From NCBI GenBank assembly GCA_026874595.1, contig CM049311.1, positions 49,107,676 to 49,171,675 of the forward strand: a DNA stretch of 64,000 nucleotides, written 5' to 3'. Made by a program: the position numbers and the translations under genes. The notes below the pieces were generated by a model. The model saw nothing but the letters and a program-made list of their open reading frames with translations. It had not been told where the DNA came from and did not search any database. Of the stretch, positions 23,730 to 36,270 are shown in pieces; the stretch's first letter is position 1; the number at the start of each line of letters is the position of its first letter. This stretch comes from Sipunculus nudus (lineage: Eukaryota; Annelida; Sipuncula; Golfingiida; Sipunculidae).

Positions 23730-24529
23730 AATATAGACAGTTTTAAGATATTCTAAGACAACCCCATGGGTAATATTAATATTAAAACCACAAATTTAGT
23801 TCTTATCAACCCCATTGAACCCAAGAAAAAAATGCAAGTATTCCATATAAAAATGCTAGAACCCCAATGAACCCCTGTAAAATATAAACATCAATATGAA
23901 AATGCACAAACTTGAACTCCATTTCAATACAGGGTTCAATATTTTTCAAATATTTTGAAACTGACAGTGCTCAGGATGTTTCCTGGTCATTAAAATATTT
24001 ATATTCCTGATGTTTGTAGCCAGCACTTTTAAAGAAAGTTTCAGTGCACAACTGAGATATGCAGTTTCTGTATTGGACAATCTCACTTGACAGTAATGAA
24101 CCCTGTGCTATTTAAGAATTAGCACTGAGGAAACCGTTTTGATGGCCCGTAATGACTGTCTCCTTAATAAACTAAGACTGGTCATGATGTCCCCAGTGGG
24201 AAGAGCTGGTAGCAACTTCAACTGCTCCTCAACATCGATATAGCTCCGAGTCCATATAATGAGGCAATTGTGAATGAACTGTCAAGGGAGCCCCAATTTG
24301 AGCTGGTCATGATGGTCTATAATGTACACATGGACAATCACACTAACTGCAGATACTTCTGACAAGGTCCTTTCACTTACCTAATCATGTTACCTTGCTC
24401 CTTGAGGAGACACATCAGTTCCCATACTCACAAAGCTACTGTCCCTATGGGGACGGGTGAGCCAATCACTGTGAGATTCCTAAGACAATGATGTTTCCCA
24501 CGCACAGAAATTTTCGTCAAAACTTTATT

Positions 24530-25406
24530 GTATCCGCCAAAACAAAGTTTTGCGGATACTATGTTTTTGACCGGGTTCCGCCACCGCCGCGTTTGTTTCC
24601 AGAGAACTCCTCTGAGACTACTTGACGGATTTTTCCGAAACTTACACCAATAATCGGGTCACGTGAACTGGTGCCTAAGCAGTTGGCCTTGACCTCTGAC
24701 CTGTCCTTACAGCCCAGCGTCCATTTTTGTGTCTGTTTCCACACATAAACCCACATATCTCGGGAACCATTTCACTGATCAGGAAAAAAATTTTGTACAA
24801 ATGTAGCCCTTGGATAGCTTTATTATACACAAAAAATGGTGGCACCACCTGCAACCATGTTTGCACAGTGTCCATCTGTTCATCTGCCTTGGGTTAAAAT
24901 TACTCATATCTCTGCAGTGAGTGGACTAATTCACCTGAAATTCAGCATGCGTATACATCATGGAAAGCTTTCTTGATTTTATGACAGGTGGCGCCACCTA
25001 CATTCTAGTTTACGCTGCAGACATCCAGGCTCATATCTTGGGAACCATTTGACCGATTGGGCCAAAAATTTGCATGTGTATAGATCTCACATAGCTCTTT
25101 ATCATACACAAAACTGGAGGGGCCACCTGCAACTATTTTTGCACAGCGTCCTTCTGTTTGTCTGCCGCGGGCTAAAATCACTCATATCTCAACAGTGGTT
25201 TGACTTATCTGCCTAAAATTTTGCATATGTATACAACTTGGACAGCTTTCTTGATTTTGTGGTAGGTGGCACAACCTACCATGCTAATATGCAACACACC
25301 TCACTCTATTTCCCCTTGCCGCTCAATCCATGCCTCACTTCACCCGTTCCACTCTGATTTAATTTGGTGGATACACTAAGTCGCTTGTCGACTACCCGTA
25401 TTCTAG
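24530..25406 (+). mobile_element. Repeat family C copy 2, compact and complete
   Basis: The 5' palindrome (24530-24559) has arms GTATCCGCCAAAAC and AGTTTTGCGGATAC and follows TTATT. The body has three modules with GGTGGCACCACC (24839), AGGTGGCGCCACCT (24986-24999) and a decayed box near 25115. Subterminal GGTGGATAC is the inverted 5' end with one mismatch. The 3' hairpin AGTCG-CTTGT-CGACT (25379-25393) is followed by ACCCGTATT and CTAG (25403-25406). This is the clearest full-length family C copy in the window. Confidence 0.8.
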
Positions 25407-27292
25407 TTGTTACACTGCTTAAGGTACCTTAAACACCAAATTTGGTGCCAGAATCATGAATGAGGAGCACTGATTCTGCTGTGAATTTTAGCTGATTTAT
25501 TTGATTTTTGTGTAATTCTGAAGGTTCATTTCCTTAAGAAAGGAATCTGTCCAGTTTGAACAGATAGACAGATAACTAATATTCCTTTTTAGAGTTCAGT
25601 GACTGTTCTTTGTGTTATTTAAGAAAATAAATTTCTATAGAAATTCTTATAAGCATTCAGTGTAATAACATAGTAAATTGGTCAAATGAAAACCTTACCA
25701 TATTTAAAAGTTATCTTTGTTTAAATTTAATTTGAAACACTTTCCTGGAAATGTTCATCTGTATACTTCTATGATTATATAAAGAAGATTTTAATTGTAG
25801 TCTATGTATAGAGAACACATAAATTAGACATTCAATAGTAGGTCTATAAATCAAATAACATATATGTCAAAATCTGGCTGTGCATGCAGATGATACAGCT
25901 GTACAAGTGTTTGATTTTATCTTTATGTAGACTTAATAATTGAAGTCATCTCATGGAAAACATACTGGATCATCAGCACATAGTTAAAATACACAGGCAA
26001 CATGTTTAAAAATAGCGACATTGTCTGACATTTTTCTACAGTAGGATATTTTAGTTCATTAACCGGTATCTTGGTGATTGCATGGATTTACCTAAGGTCT
26101 AAAAAGAAGAAAGGTAACAGAAGGCATATTTATTCAGCTGACACAATGCTGCAAATCAAAGATTCTATGGCTGATCCCTGGCTGTTGCAGCTTAGCATTA
26201 GTGCTGCCAGGTCATTGAGTGGAACTTCTGAGTGATTTTTCATCCATTTATCATTCACACCATGGGATAAACACATTTTTTCTTCATCTTTTAGCTCTGG
26301 TTAATGACCAGGAGCAGATTGATTCCTGCTGGTTCATGTTTGTTTGTTGGATTAATGATGAGGCCGGTAAATATTTTATGCAGTGTTGATCACAAATCTT
26401 ATTACAAGATTAATGACAAAAACATCTGACAAAGGAATTAAGGAACCTTTTATGCATTTAATATGTCTTAAAAACTGCAACTTTTTGTCTGCTTAGAGTT
26501 TGCTTTGTTTCAACATGATATGTTAATATTATGAAAACTTTTAAAGACAATTTTGATATCTGATAAAACTAGCCAGAAGCTAGAGTTATGTTTACTTTGT
26601 CAAATTTATTAACTGAAAATTCCAGTATTTAAGCATATGGCAGGCCTTCTTGCACTAGCTAACACACCTTCTGCAATAACAGTGCCTCTTCCTGTCTTCC
26701 TGTGTAAGTTTTTAAATATGTACCCTTCCCACCCTAACACACTTCCAACCCAACAGATTTTTACCTCATTTTAAAGTCTTTTTTTCAATTATTTATTACA
26801 CTTTCAAAACATAATATTTGTAGGGGCAATTTCCAATTGTTGGTATGTGTTGACAGTTTAGTTAATGCAGACTTCAGGTAAATGGAACAAGAAGGCTGAC
26901 CGAAGTATATTCTAATTTTTAAACTGATGAGTTTGTCTCAATTTTTTTTTCAGTCAGTTCAGGTTATACAATTACCAAACTGTCTTTTCCTCTAACTTTT
27001 TATGTAATTTTATTTTTCTGCATAAAAAGAATATAAACCATGACTTTCATTTTCCTCCAGTCAAATATATCACCTTCCCCCAGCCAAATATATCACCTTA
27101 CCATATGTGGAGAGGGATATGGACATCTTAATTGAAAGTTTTGCTGTGTAAAATAATTAACTAAGTGACGATAAGCCAAGTTTCATTTATTCAAAAGTCA
27201 GTAAAATTAATTGTTCATCTAAAAATATTTTTGTTGATGAATGCTGTTACAAACAGTCCACTGATGGGATTATCTGCATTAGCTCTGCTTTT

Positions 27293-27314
27293 ATATATAT
27301 ATATATATATATAA
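27293..27314. repeat. (TA)n microsatellite
   Basis: A short run of about eleven TA units in unique intron sequence. Confidence 0.9.
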
Positions 27315-28817
27315 TCAATATTTATTGTATTATATGGCCTGTTTTAAGAATACAAGAAATCTGTTCCAGTGTGTCCTCATTTAGGGCCCCACCAACATTT
27401 TCATCACCATTAATGGAACTATATGGGCAGTTAGCAGTTGACACTATGATCCAAAGTGAAAAACATCCATGGAGCAAAAGCTGCATCATTTCATCCTTTA
27501 TTGAAATGTTAGTCTGGCAGCAAAATGTTTGAAAGTAAACCTTGTAAGCGGTAAATTGTTCCTAGAGTAATTTGGTTGCAGCAGCTATATTCAGTGAATA
27601 CTGTAATTATCTGGCCTCTTCATCAAAGGGTTTCAAGCATCTTGTAACAAAGTTGTTTGCTAGTGTTCTTTCCAGTTCAGTGGAGGTTTGTCAAGATCCT
27701 GTGATTGGCCCTTTTTGTTTGCGAGGGTTTCAATCTTGGGATATTCACAAAAGAGAAATTATCGCATAAAACACCCCTTCGGGAATAAGATGCCCCAAAT
27801 TCACAGTTGAACATTTGTTTATGGTATGACATCTTTGGTATCTCATAAGTAAATTATTTATGCTTGTAGTGTAATGCAAGGCAACATTTTGATATTATTA
27901 ATACTGAGAGTCCTTTTAATTTATCTATAATCAAAGATTGATCTTTTACATAATTTGCCTATAATGAACAAGAATTTCCTCTGTTTTGATGTTCTTCTTA
28001 AATTGTTAAACTTTTGCAGGCTTATAATGTATACAATTAAGGATGTAGTTTATCATATGGTAATTAAGATCATGAAAATTATACAGAACACTGCAAAGTG
28101 GAAATTGTGAATTAATTTTGGACCTTGTGAATATGAAGCAGACCACAGTATACATGTAACAGTTCCTTCCTACCCTGAAAGTGCTGGGGCAGGAAGGTGT
28201 ATGTGGCTTTAGGCCTTAACTGTTAGGGTATGTAGGCATTCCCTTTAATTTATTTATCCTATCACAGTGCCATTTCCTTTGTTATTGACTTGTATAAAAA
28301 AATTTAAAAATTTTGACATGCAAAAATTGTTCAGTTTTAATTATCCTATCTCAGTGTTTGTATTTATACTGAATTGATTCCATGTATGTAAATATTAAAG
28401 GAATTATCCACAGGAAGCTGCAACAATATTACAGTCATTTTAGTGCTCACTCTGCTCGTCTGGAAGGAAGGTTTGTCTGGTATTAACTGTCCCAATTTGA
28501 GCCAAGCATAGACAAGTAAAACCAGCCTAATCTGTCGTAACATCATGAATAAAAGAATGGAGGAAAAATAAAAGGAGCGGAGATGTAAGCTGACAAGGGT
28601 TAATGGGCCATTGATGTGTCGTCTGTGTGGAGAGTGTTCTGACAACATATTTTCTCTTGGCATTCTCCCATTCTCCAGAGAACATTCCCCTTGCAGCACT
28701 GACATGTCTCCACTGTGTGGACAAGAACCCAACACCCACAGAAAAGGTTATTCACCTGTTGGTTCATGTTAAACTTGGCAAGGAAGTTCTTATGGCATAC
28801 AGTTTTGATTACAGTCG

Positions 28818-29213
28818 TAGGGCTGAAAGGAGTACTCGAGTACTGGAGTGTGGGTATTACTTACCGAATACCCAAGTCCAAAATTTGGAATCGAGTACTG
28901 TTGTATGTACATGCATATCTGAATATAACTGTAGATTTACAGGCAGTCTATAGGCCTATTTATTCATCATCGTAGCCTGGCATAGGGCTCTAAACATATT
29001 CTAATCAAATTAACAGAGGTCTTGTTATGACACATATCTATTCCTTCACAGGGATAATGTTAAGCCATCAGGAAGTTAAATTTATGCATATTATACAACG
29101 GTAAACAGATGTCTGAATTATCTTTACAAGTTTGCCATGGTAATGAGTACTTGAGTCCCAGTCAGATAATATTGGGTACTCAAGTCCAAAATTTTGTACC
29201 GGTTTCAGCCTCA
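28818..29213. mobile_element. hAT-like MITE (396 bp)
   Basis: Terminal inverted repeats are TAGGGCTGAAAGGAGTAC at the left and, read inverted from the right, TGAGGCTGAAACCGGTAC. Flanking 8-mers TACAGTCG (28810-28817) and GACAGTCA (29214-29221) share the central six bases and look like a decayed 8-bp target duplication, the hAT hallmark. Internal AATACCCAAGTCCAAAATTT and GTACTCAAGTCCAAAATTTT are related blocks. The 108-codon plus ORF at 28627-28953 runs into it and is not a gene. Confidence 0.6.
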
Positions 29214-32200
29214 GACAGTCACGTGTATTTACTGTTCACATGTACATGATTCTTTCAGTTAATTGAAGTTAAACCTACAGGTCAAAGATTTTGACAAGAG
29301 CTGAGACTTAATTCTGTTTCAGAGAGTTTACAGACAAACAAAATAGAACATTTTATTGGTAGAGGTTATTAATATAAATTATAAAAAATAATATTATTTT
29401 ATATATCTAGGTTGTTGTGGAACATGGGTGAGATCCATAATTTTTCCTTATACATAAGGCTTCATATAGAGCTGCAGAGAGTGAGTGACTTTATGAATGA
29501 ATATATGAATTATAATTTCATAATGGAGAAAAGTTAGTCAGTGCATTAATTAATATATCTGACATAAATAAGGTGTGAGGTATATAGAGTAATGTAATTT
29601 CTGTATCTTCCAAAGCCTGATAAAAAATGTTTGATATATATTGTATGCAGTTTAAAGACCTTCACTGAAGTCTTAATGGTACCAACAAGTTTACTTTATT
29701 TATGACTGACTGCTCAATTTAAGGTGTATGTTTATTAAGTGTGATGGAAAATATTTTTTTAATAAAGTGTTTATTTTGTTCCCCGACAACTTTTTAAAGG
29801 GGTCTAATCATATACAAAGCATGTTGAATCAACATGAAAAATAACTTCTTCTCTTTAAAATAAAATGGTATCTGCTAAAATATTGCCCTTAAACTGTTGG
29901 CTTATAAGCTCAAGTGCCACTGGCATTTTCCATTTTCTTTTCAGGCTGTGCAGGTTCAAGTTTAGACTACTACTTGTTTAGGATCTGTTACACATGTGCA
30001 CACAGCCTTGTTATGTAAATCAGATACACATGCACTGTATTTACTCACATGCAGAACCATTACATGGTTTTAAGCAGTACTTACAAGGGAAATATTAGCT
30101 TGCATGGTTTAATTTCCAGGGAAACTTTAGCATAAAGCAAAAGTGAACTGATAGTTTGAAAGAATAGGCATGATATTGCTCCTGATTACATCCCATTAAA
30201 GATCATATACCATATTGTTCCAATATTGTGCTACGTACTCTGTTGAATTGGCAGATTTAGTTATGAAAATATTAATTGACTTGGTGACGATAAAGTGATT
30301 GTATTTTCAGTTGCATGCAGAGAGTATGCAGAAAAACCAGGTGATTTATTTTAACCTGTCTAGATCTACCACCTGCTTTCCCCTCAAACCTTTCCTGAAA
30401 CAAATTGAATTAAGCTGACTGTTTCCTTATACCACTATTAAATCCTTTGGTGTTACAGTGCAAGGATGTTAGGGGCAGGGATGTAATCATTTTTCAGTCT
30501 CTTGAAAATACCTTAATAGCGTGATTCTTTTGATTGAATTTTTTCTTGTAATCTCTTTCTTTGATCTGTTAATTTGTCTTCATTCAGTCTGATAAACGAA
30601 TAAACAAACCACAATTGACAAAGTGGTGGATTTAAACCTTCAGATCCTTTTCAAACAGATATTAAAGTTGCCTCACATATTTTTCTGATAACAAAAATGT
30701 TTATTTTAATTGCGTCCTCCATCTTATATATCCTGAACACGTGTCTGTCCTGGCCTATTCAGATTGTCAAAACTCTGTTTTCAGATAAAGTCATTTTCCT
30801 TGAAACATGGTTTTATATCCATTCTTAGGTGTAACCTTTCACAAAAACTGACCCTTATTTTCTTAAAATGATAGACATTTTGGCCCTTTGAACATTACAT
30901 GTGTATCAGATTTCTGAGAGTGGAAAATCTGACCAGTTATTCTCATCATAAATTCATATAACTTATTCAGAGGGAGATTTAAACTCAGGCTACTAAACAT
31001 TCCCTTAATTAATACTGAGACAATTTAATGGCAGCCAGGATTTTAAACAATAGAGATGACAGGCTAATTACTAGGTCACAAAATGAGAAGGATGATACAG
31101 CATTGTAAATAAATTTATGAAGTCATTAAAAATAAATGGCTTACATTATTAATATTTTACACTGGTTGTAATCAAGATCTTTCCCAATCAAGTTCAGTAT
31201 AAATAAAATCCCATGGAAATATGTGTGAAAATTAGCCCATTTCTCTCAAGGCAAGCTAGCATACTTAGTATAAACTATGCAGCAAATAAAATCAATATTT
31301 TTATGAATTATGATAGTTATTTAAATTTACACCCAAAAATGCTGTGTTATGTATGTTATTAAATCTTAGCTGTAAATTTAATGATGAGTTTTGGTGGATT
31401 TTGACTGGAGTAAGTAATATCATAATATTATTAAATCTACAAAACCTATAAAATCCAATTTAGGGGCAAGCCTGTTTCTATATTCTTACTGTCTCTTTGG
31501 TTACATGTCATTGATACGACTAGCAATTTTTCGCATCAGTTAACACTCCTTGGTGGCTGAGGATAAGATTCACTAAATTCCTGTCCTAATCAAGCCAATT
31601 TCATTGACGATCATTACTTCCTGCTAGAAACTGGCATGATTGCACCCAAAAATAGTCAACATGAAACCAGAGGTCCATACTGTAATCCCCTGATGATGGT
31701 ATTTCAGTCCTTATTTATTATAATGTGATTTGATTTCTCGTTGAAATTTGATAAAGTCCCTGCACTTAGTGGCTTTGTATTTCATAGGCAGTAGTAGAAA
31801 ATTGAATTATGCAAAGTTGGGTCAATGGAAGCACATGTTGGAGGAGGAAATTTGAAGCTGAGAAATATTTTATTCTCTTGGTGGCATTATACTCATTTTT
31901 TGGTTGGACAAATACCCAATTAACACCCTTAAATGAAAGAGATACAGGCCCATTTAACAAAATGGTTATCAAATCTGATAATTCAAATCTTGGCTTTTCT
32001 CATTGAGGAGGCTCAGGTTTGGATCATTGTAATGTTAGGCTTGATTAGATATTTTCATTTACCAGCCCATTTTTGGTATTAGGGTGATGGGTTTAAATAT
32101 TTGTGTGAACTGTGAACTGTTCAGACATTGGTTAGAGTTTTAGTGTATTTGAATTTAAATGCTAATGACAAAAGGCTTAGATTGAATCTTAATTTCCTTG

Positions 32201-32215
32201 GTGTGTTTTATATTT

Positions 32216-34824
32216 AGCTCAGCTGACTATAAGTCATCTGAGCTAAAGTCGTGGTCCATTGTCCGTCGTCTGTCCGTCCGTCCGTCCGTCCGTCCGTAGA
32301 TGTGGCACATTTTGAAACCGTAAGACCTAGGAATCCAAAATTCAGCATAATGTTAGATGTCCCCAAGATCTCCTACCAAGCCGAAAACTGGGTCTTTGCG
32401 ACTTCATTCCTTTGAGAAATTAAGGAAAAACCTCAATTTTTTATTAAAAACCTATTTTCACACTTTAGGACTGCCTAATATCAAAACCACTCATCTGTTT
32501 TTCCTCATATTTCCTATAAATAATCCTCTATATAATTCCTATGGACATGCCAGAAATTAGGTCTGTATTATTTAATTTAAAAAAGTTATGGGCCCAAACA
32601 TAATGCATTTTGTAAATAATCAGGAAAGAAATTTTATCACTTAACACAAAACTTGTTAAAGCTAAGCACTTTTTTTCCAGGAATATTACTTTTATTAATC
32701 AAAATTAAATTGTATACCCAAAATTAGATCAAAATCTTTTAAATTTTTAAAAATATTAGCAAAAATAAAAAATTGGTACCTTAAATTTTGCCCAACTTTG
32801 ACCATGGCACGTTTTTTTGCTGTAACTGCTGTGGATTTAATTTTCACAGCATGTTTTTGTAAGCATTTCAACTGTTAACACCAAAAATTTGAAACCAGTT
32901 GATCAAAAACTGTAGATTTTATTCAAGTTTTCAAGCACCATGTCACATATTGCTAGTGTTATGCAGTTTGCTAGAGCTCAGCTCCCGAGCTTCAGCTCTA
33001 AGTTCCTTAAATTTGGCATACAGTTAGATTTCTCCAAAATCCCCTACCATGCCAAGAATTTGGTCACTAGGACTTAATTCCTTCGAGATATCAATGAAAA
33101 ACTTCATTTTTCCATTAAAAACCCAATGTTACACTTTAAGACTGCCTAATATCAAAACCACTGATCTGACTTTGATCATATATAATATACATATTTTTTT
33201 ATATATTCACTATGCACATGCCAGAAATGATGTCAGTATTGTGTATTTTTTTTAAGTTATGGGCCCAAACATAATGCACTTTGTAAAAAATCAAGAAATA
33301 TATTTACTCCCTTAACAAGGGCATTGCTGAAGCTAGAGATCTTTTTTGTCAGGGATGTAACATTATTTAATCAAGATTCAATTGAATACCCAAAATTAGT
33401 TCTGAATTTTTCAAATTTTATAAGTTATTAGTATAAATATAAAATTAGTACCTTAAATTTTGCCCAACTGTGACCATGGCACGTTTGTTTCCCGTGAGCA
33501 CTGTTGATATAATTTTCATATCATGCACACATAAGGATTTCAGCTTTTTAGTTTAGAAAGCTGAAAGAAGTTTGCCAAATATTGTAACTTTTATTAATGT
33601 TTTTTATGAGACCCTGTCAGACTTTGGCTCTCTCCAGCCCCTCTTGAGTCACCTGTATGTTGACCTTGTTGACCTTTCATCAAATTATGCACACTTGAGG
33701 GGAGAATCCAGGCAGCTTATGGCCAGCCACAGTTGATCCAGGTGTTCAACCCAACTCATCTAGTAGTTTTAACCAACAACATAACAATAAACAATAAATT
33801 AATAAATTTTTATTAGTTTTTAATAACAAATTAAAGAAAAATAGAAAAGGAATTTGTTAGTTTATAATAACAGGAAATTAACTTGCAGTTACTGATGATA
33901 TAAGAATCTTGTATCAATGGGTAGAATGTCACATATTCCAAATAACACCATGCAGTCACCTATGGCATTTTTCAGTTCATTTTTAATGATAAAGAAGTAA
34001 ATTATATTATTTATTACTAATCATTATAAGGATTATATGAAGGAAATTAATGATAGACAAAGATGCAGTTGATAATATTAATCTAGATTCCTACTGTGTC
34101 CGTGTGTACATTGATGTGAAATTAGTCCAAAATGAATTTTTTACAGTCATTTTTTAATATAAATAAAAGCCATAAAACCAGGTACTTATGATCATTATTT
34201 AAATGTGTGAATTTTGTATATTCTGGATTCTCAACATCATTGTTTGGTGAAAACTGAATAAATGCCAGACTTGGTGCGAATACTTTGTAATTGTATTTAA
34301 ATATGAATATGATTATGTACTCCATTATAAAATTTCTTGCATAAAGAATGGGAATTCAGGTAAAAATGAAAGTATATGAATACTCGTGCAAATACTTTCA
34401 AAATGTATTCATGAATGCATTCATGAATATATTCTTTAATATTATTTTAATAATCATATCAGTTATATTTCATTTTAAAAAATCATATGATTCTCTTATT
34501 ATTTTTAATAAAAATTATATTTGGGACAATATTTGTAATTTTTTATAAATAGTTAAACTCTTATATTATATGTTCTGCTTATAAGTTATATGGCCAAGTC
34601 AAAATCTGTGTGACAGTAGTACTCCATTTGTTAATAAAATAAATGAAATCAATCCTCTTCCCTGTCTCCAAAGGTACTATCAAAATCATACATAAGCTAA
34701 ACAAAAACAACTCATAATACAGCTTATATTTATTACCACACAAAACCAGCATGTGCCTCATTTCTAAATAATATTTTTTTATCATATATAACAGCTGAGC
34801 GTCGTGACCCATAGGTCCCTTGTT
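32216..34824 (+). mobile_element. Repeat family A copy (2.6 kb), near-twin of 57041-59685
   Basis: The 5' palindrome follows TATTT. The GTCC tract is 32261-32297, then a body of two related units of about 680 bp (from about 32340 and 33005). A unique 3' part contains the palindromic ATTCATGAATGCATTCATGAAT. The terminus is CAGCTGAGC (34792-34800), hairpin GACCCATAGGTC and CCTTGTT. Long stretches match 57041-59685 with scattered substitutions and small indels, so both derive from one recent source. There is no coding capacity; the short ORFs match between copies only because the repeats do. Confidence 0.85.
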
Positions 34825-35691
34825 TTCTTATTAAACCAGTCCAGCTTGATTAATTATTAACCAGAATATCAGCAGCTATGGGTCTGTATTGATGAAAATT
34901 AAACCATACTAATTAAACCTTGCTTTTACATGTTTAATAATTAAGCATCACTGAATTATCCTCTAGCTGATCATCATAATTATTCATCTTAACAATTTAT
35001 ACTCTCAGATGATTATTTTAACCTGCATAATTTACTTTAGATGTTAACATAAAAAAATATCGGATGCAATGTTAAAGTAAATTATTAATTTTAATGACAA
35101 GATCAGTGGGATTTATAATCTTTACAATATGCCTAGATTGATTATTAACTTGCTTGCGTCATGTGTGTTAATTATTATCAAACAAGCTAAGGTGTGACAT
35201 ATAATATTCCTGTTTGAATTCATGATTTTTACATTAAATTTTTATTTCTTAAGTGCACATAGAGACATTATTATCTCAAGAGAAGACAAGGGACCTAGCA
35301 ATATTATTATGACTATTGAATTATAATTTAGTTTCTTATTTTGTAATCATGGAAGTTGAGACATATCATTTCTGCATTTTATGCAGACACAAAATAGCTA
35401 CCAGGATACTTGCATGCATGCACTGAGTGCTTTGTTAATTCATAGAGCATTAACTAATTTCATATACTTATAATGTTAACCTTGCAAGAATCCTGAACAG
35501 AAGAAGAAGAATTTCAAACTAAGTTATGCCTGCTGTTTCTCATCAGTTTTGCTCTAGCACAGCCCATACCGGTATACCCATCCTACATTAAATTACCCAG
35601 ACAGAGGATCCAGATTTAAATGATGGTCTCCCTGTTATTTGCAGACATTAAGGAAAGCATTGTCACTGATCTTATTTATCTATCATTCCAG

Positions 35692-35748
35692 ATTAACTTT
35701 TGCTGTCAACCAACATTCAGGGAGGCTGGTCCACGGAACTACAGAGAG
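35692..35748 (+). CDS. Diacylglycerol kinase exon: end of first C1 domain
   Basis: This 57-nt, phase 0-0 exon codes 19 residues, INFCCQPTFREAGPRNYRE. It matches the family motif INFxCKP(S/T)FRE and supplies the last zinc cysteine: with the previous exon the spacing is C-x10-C, as in DGK zeta. An extra Cys replaces the usual basic residue just before the ligand. Acceptor is TATCATTCCAG, donor GTGAGT at 35749. In the family the next residues lead into a second C1 domain beginning with an HHWVHR-type motif; I did not find that exon in the remaining 28 kb. Confidence 0.9.
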
Positions 35749-36270
35749 GTGAGTACAAAATAAGGCTGACATGGTCTGTGGAGAATGACTGAAGATTAGT
35801 ATGAGAAATTAAAAAAAAAATGCACTAAATATACACACACACACATAACATTTATAGTTGCCCTGTTGCTAACTAATAAATGGCACAGCTTCAAGAAACA
35901 AAAGAAAAGTTTTATATGTTTTTGAAATTTTGGATATACAGAAAGAAGGAAGGGTCTGGTAACGTAGGAGTTAGAACTTCTGCTTTACATCCAATTACAA
36001 ATGCATTTACATAACACCCACCCCAAAATGAGATTGATTCCTGTCTCATCACTCAGTTTTATTGCAAATAATACCCACTGAACGCACGTGATTGCAGGGG
36101 AGGTCCCAGCTGTATTTCAAGAAAAGAGGTCCAATTGTTGAAGGCCAGTGGAAAGATAAAAGATTGATATAACATTAAAAGATTAATAATAATATATCTT
36201 GTATGTTCAAAGATTGGTATCATTAATAAATAAGATCTTTCATATTATCTGCCATTAATAAATGATAATT

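Larger units (their letters stand above)
18313..35691 (+). other. Intron 2 of the DGK gene (17.4 kb)
   Basis: The intron holds family A copies at both ends, a miniature LTR element, a family C copy and a hAT-like MITE. The stretches 21184-23227, 23730-24529, 25407-28817, 29214-32215 and 34825-35691 show no exon or recognised repeat family. The segment 34850-35240 is especially rich in TTAATTA and ATTATT words, which could be AT-hook or homeodomain sites or simply low complexity. Confidence 0.85.

Noticed and set aside
23502-23736. ORFs with GIRTHN-like text and a poly-(YI) tail
   Set aside because: The text is the translation of a tRNA-like B box and the tail is the (AT)n microsatellite.
28627-28975. 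Two overlapping plus ORFs of 86-108 codons
   Set aside because: They cross the left end of a hAT-like MITE and resemble no protein.
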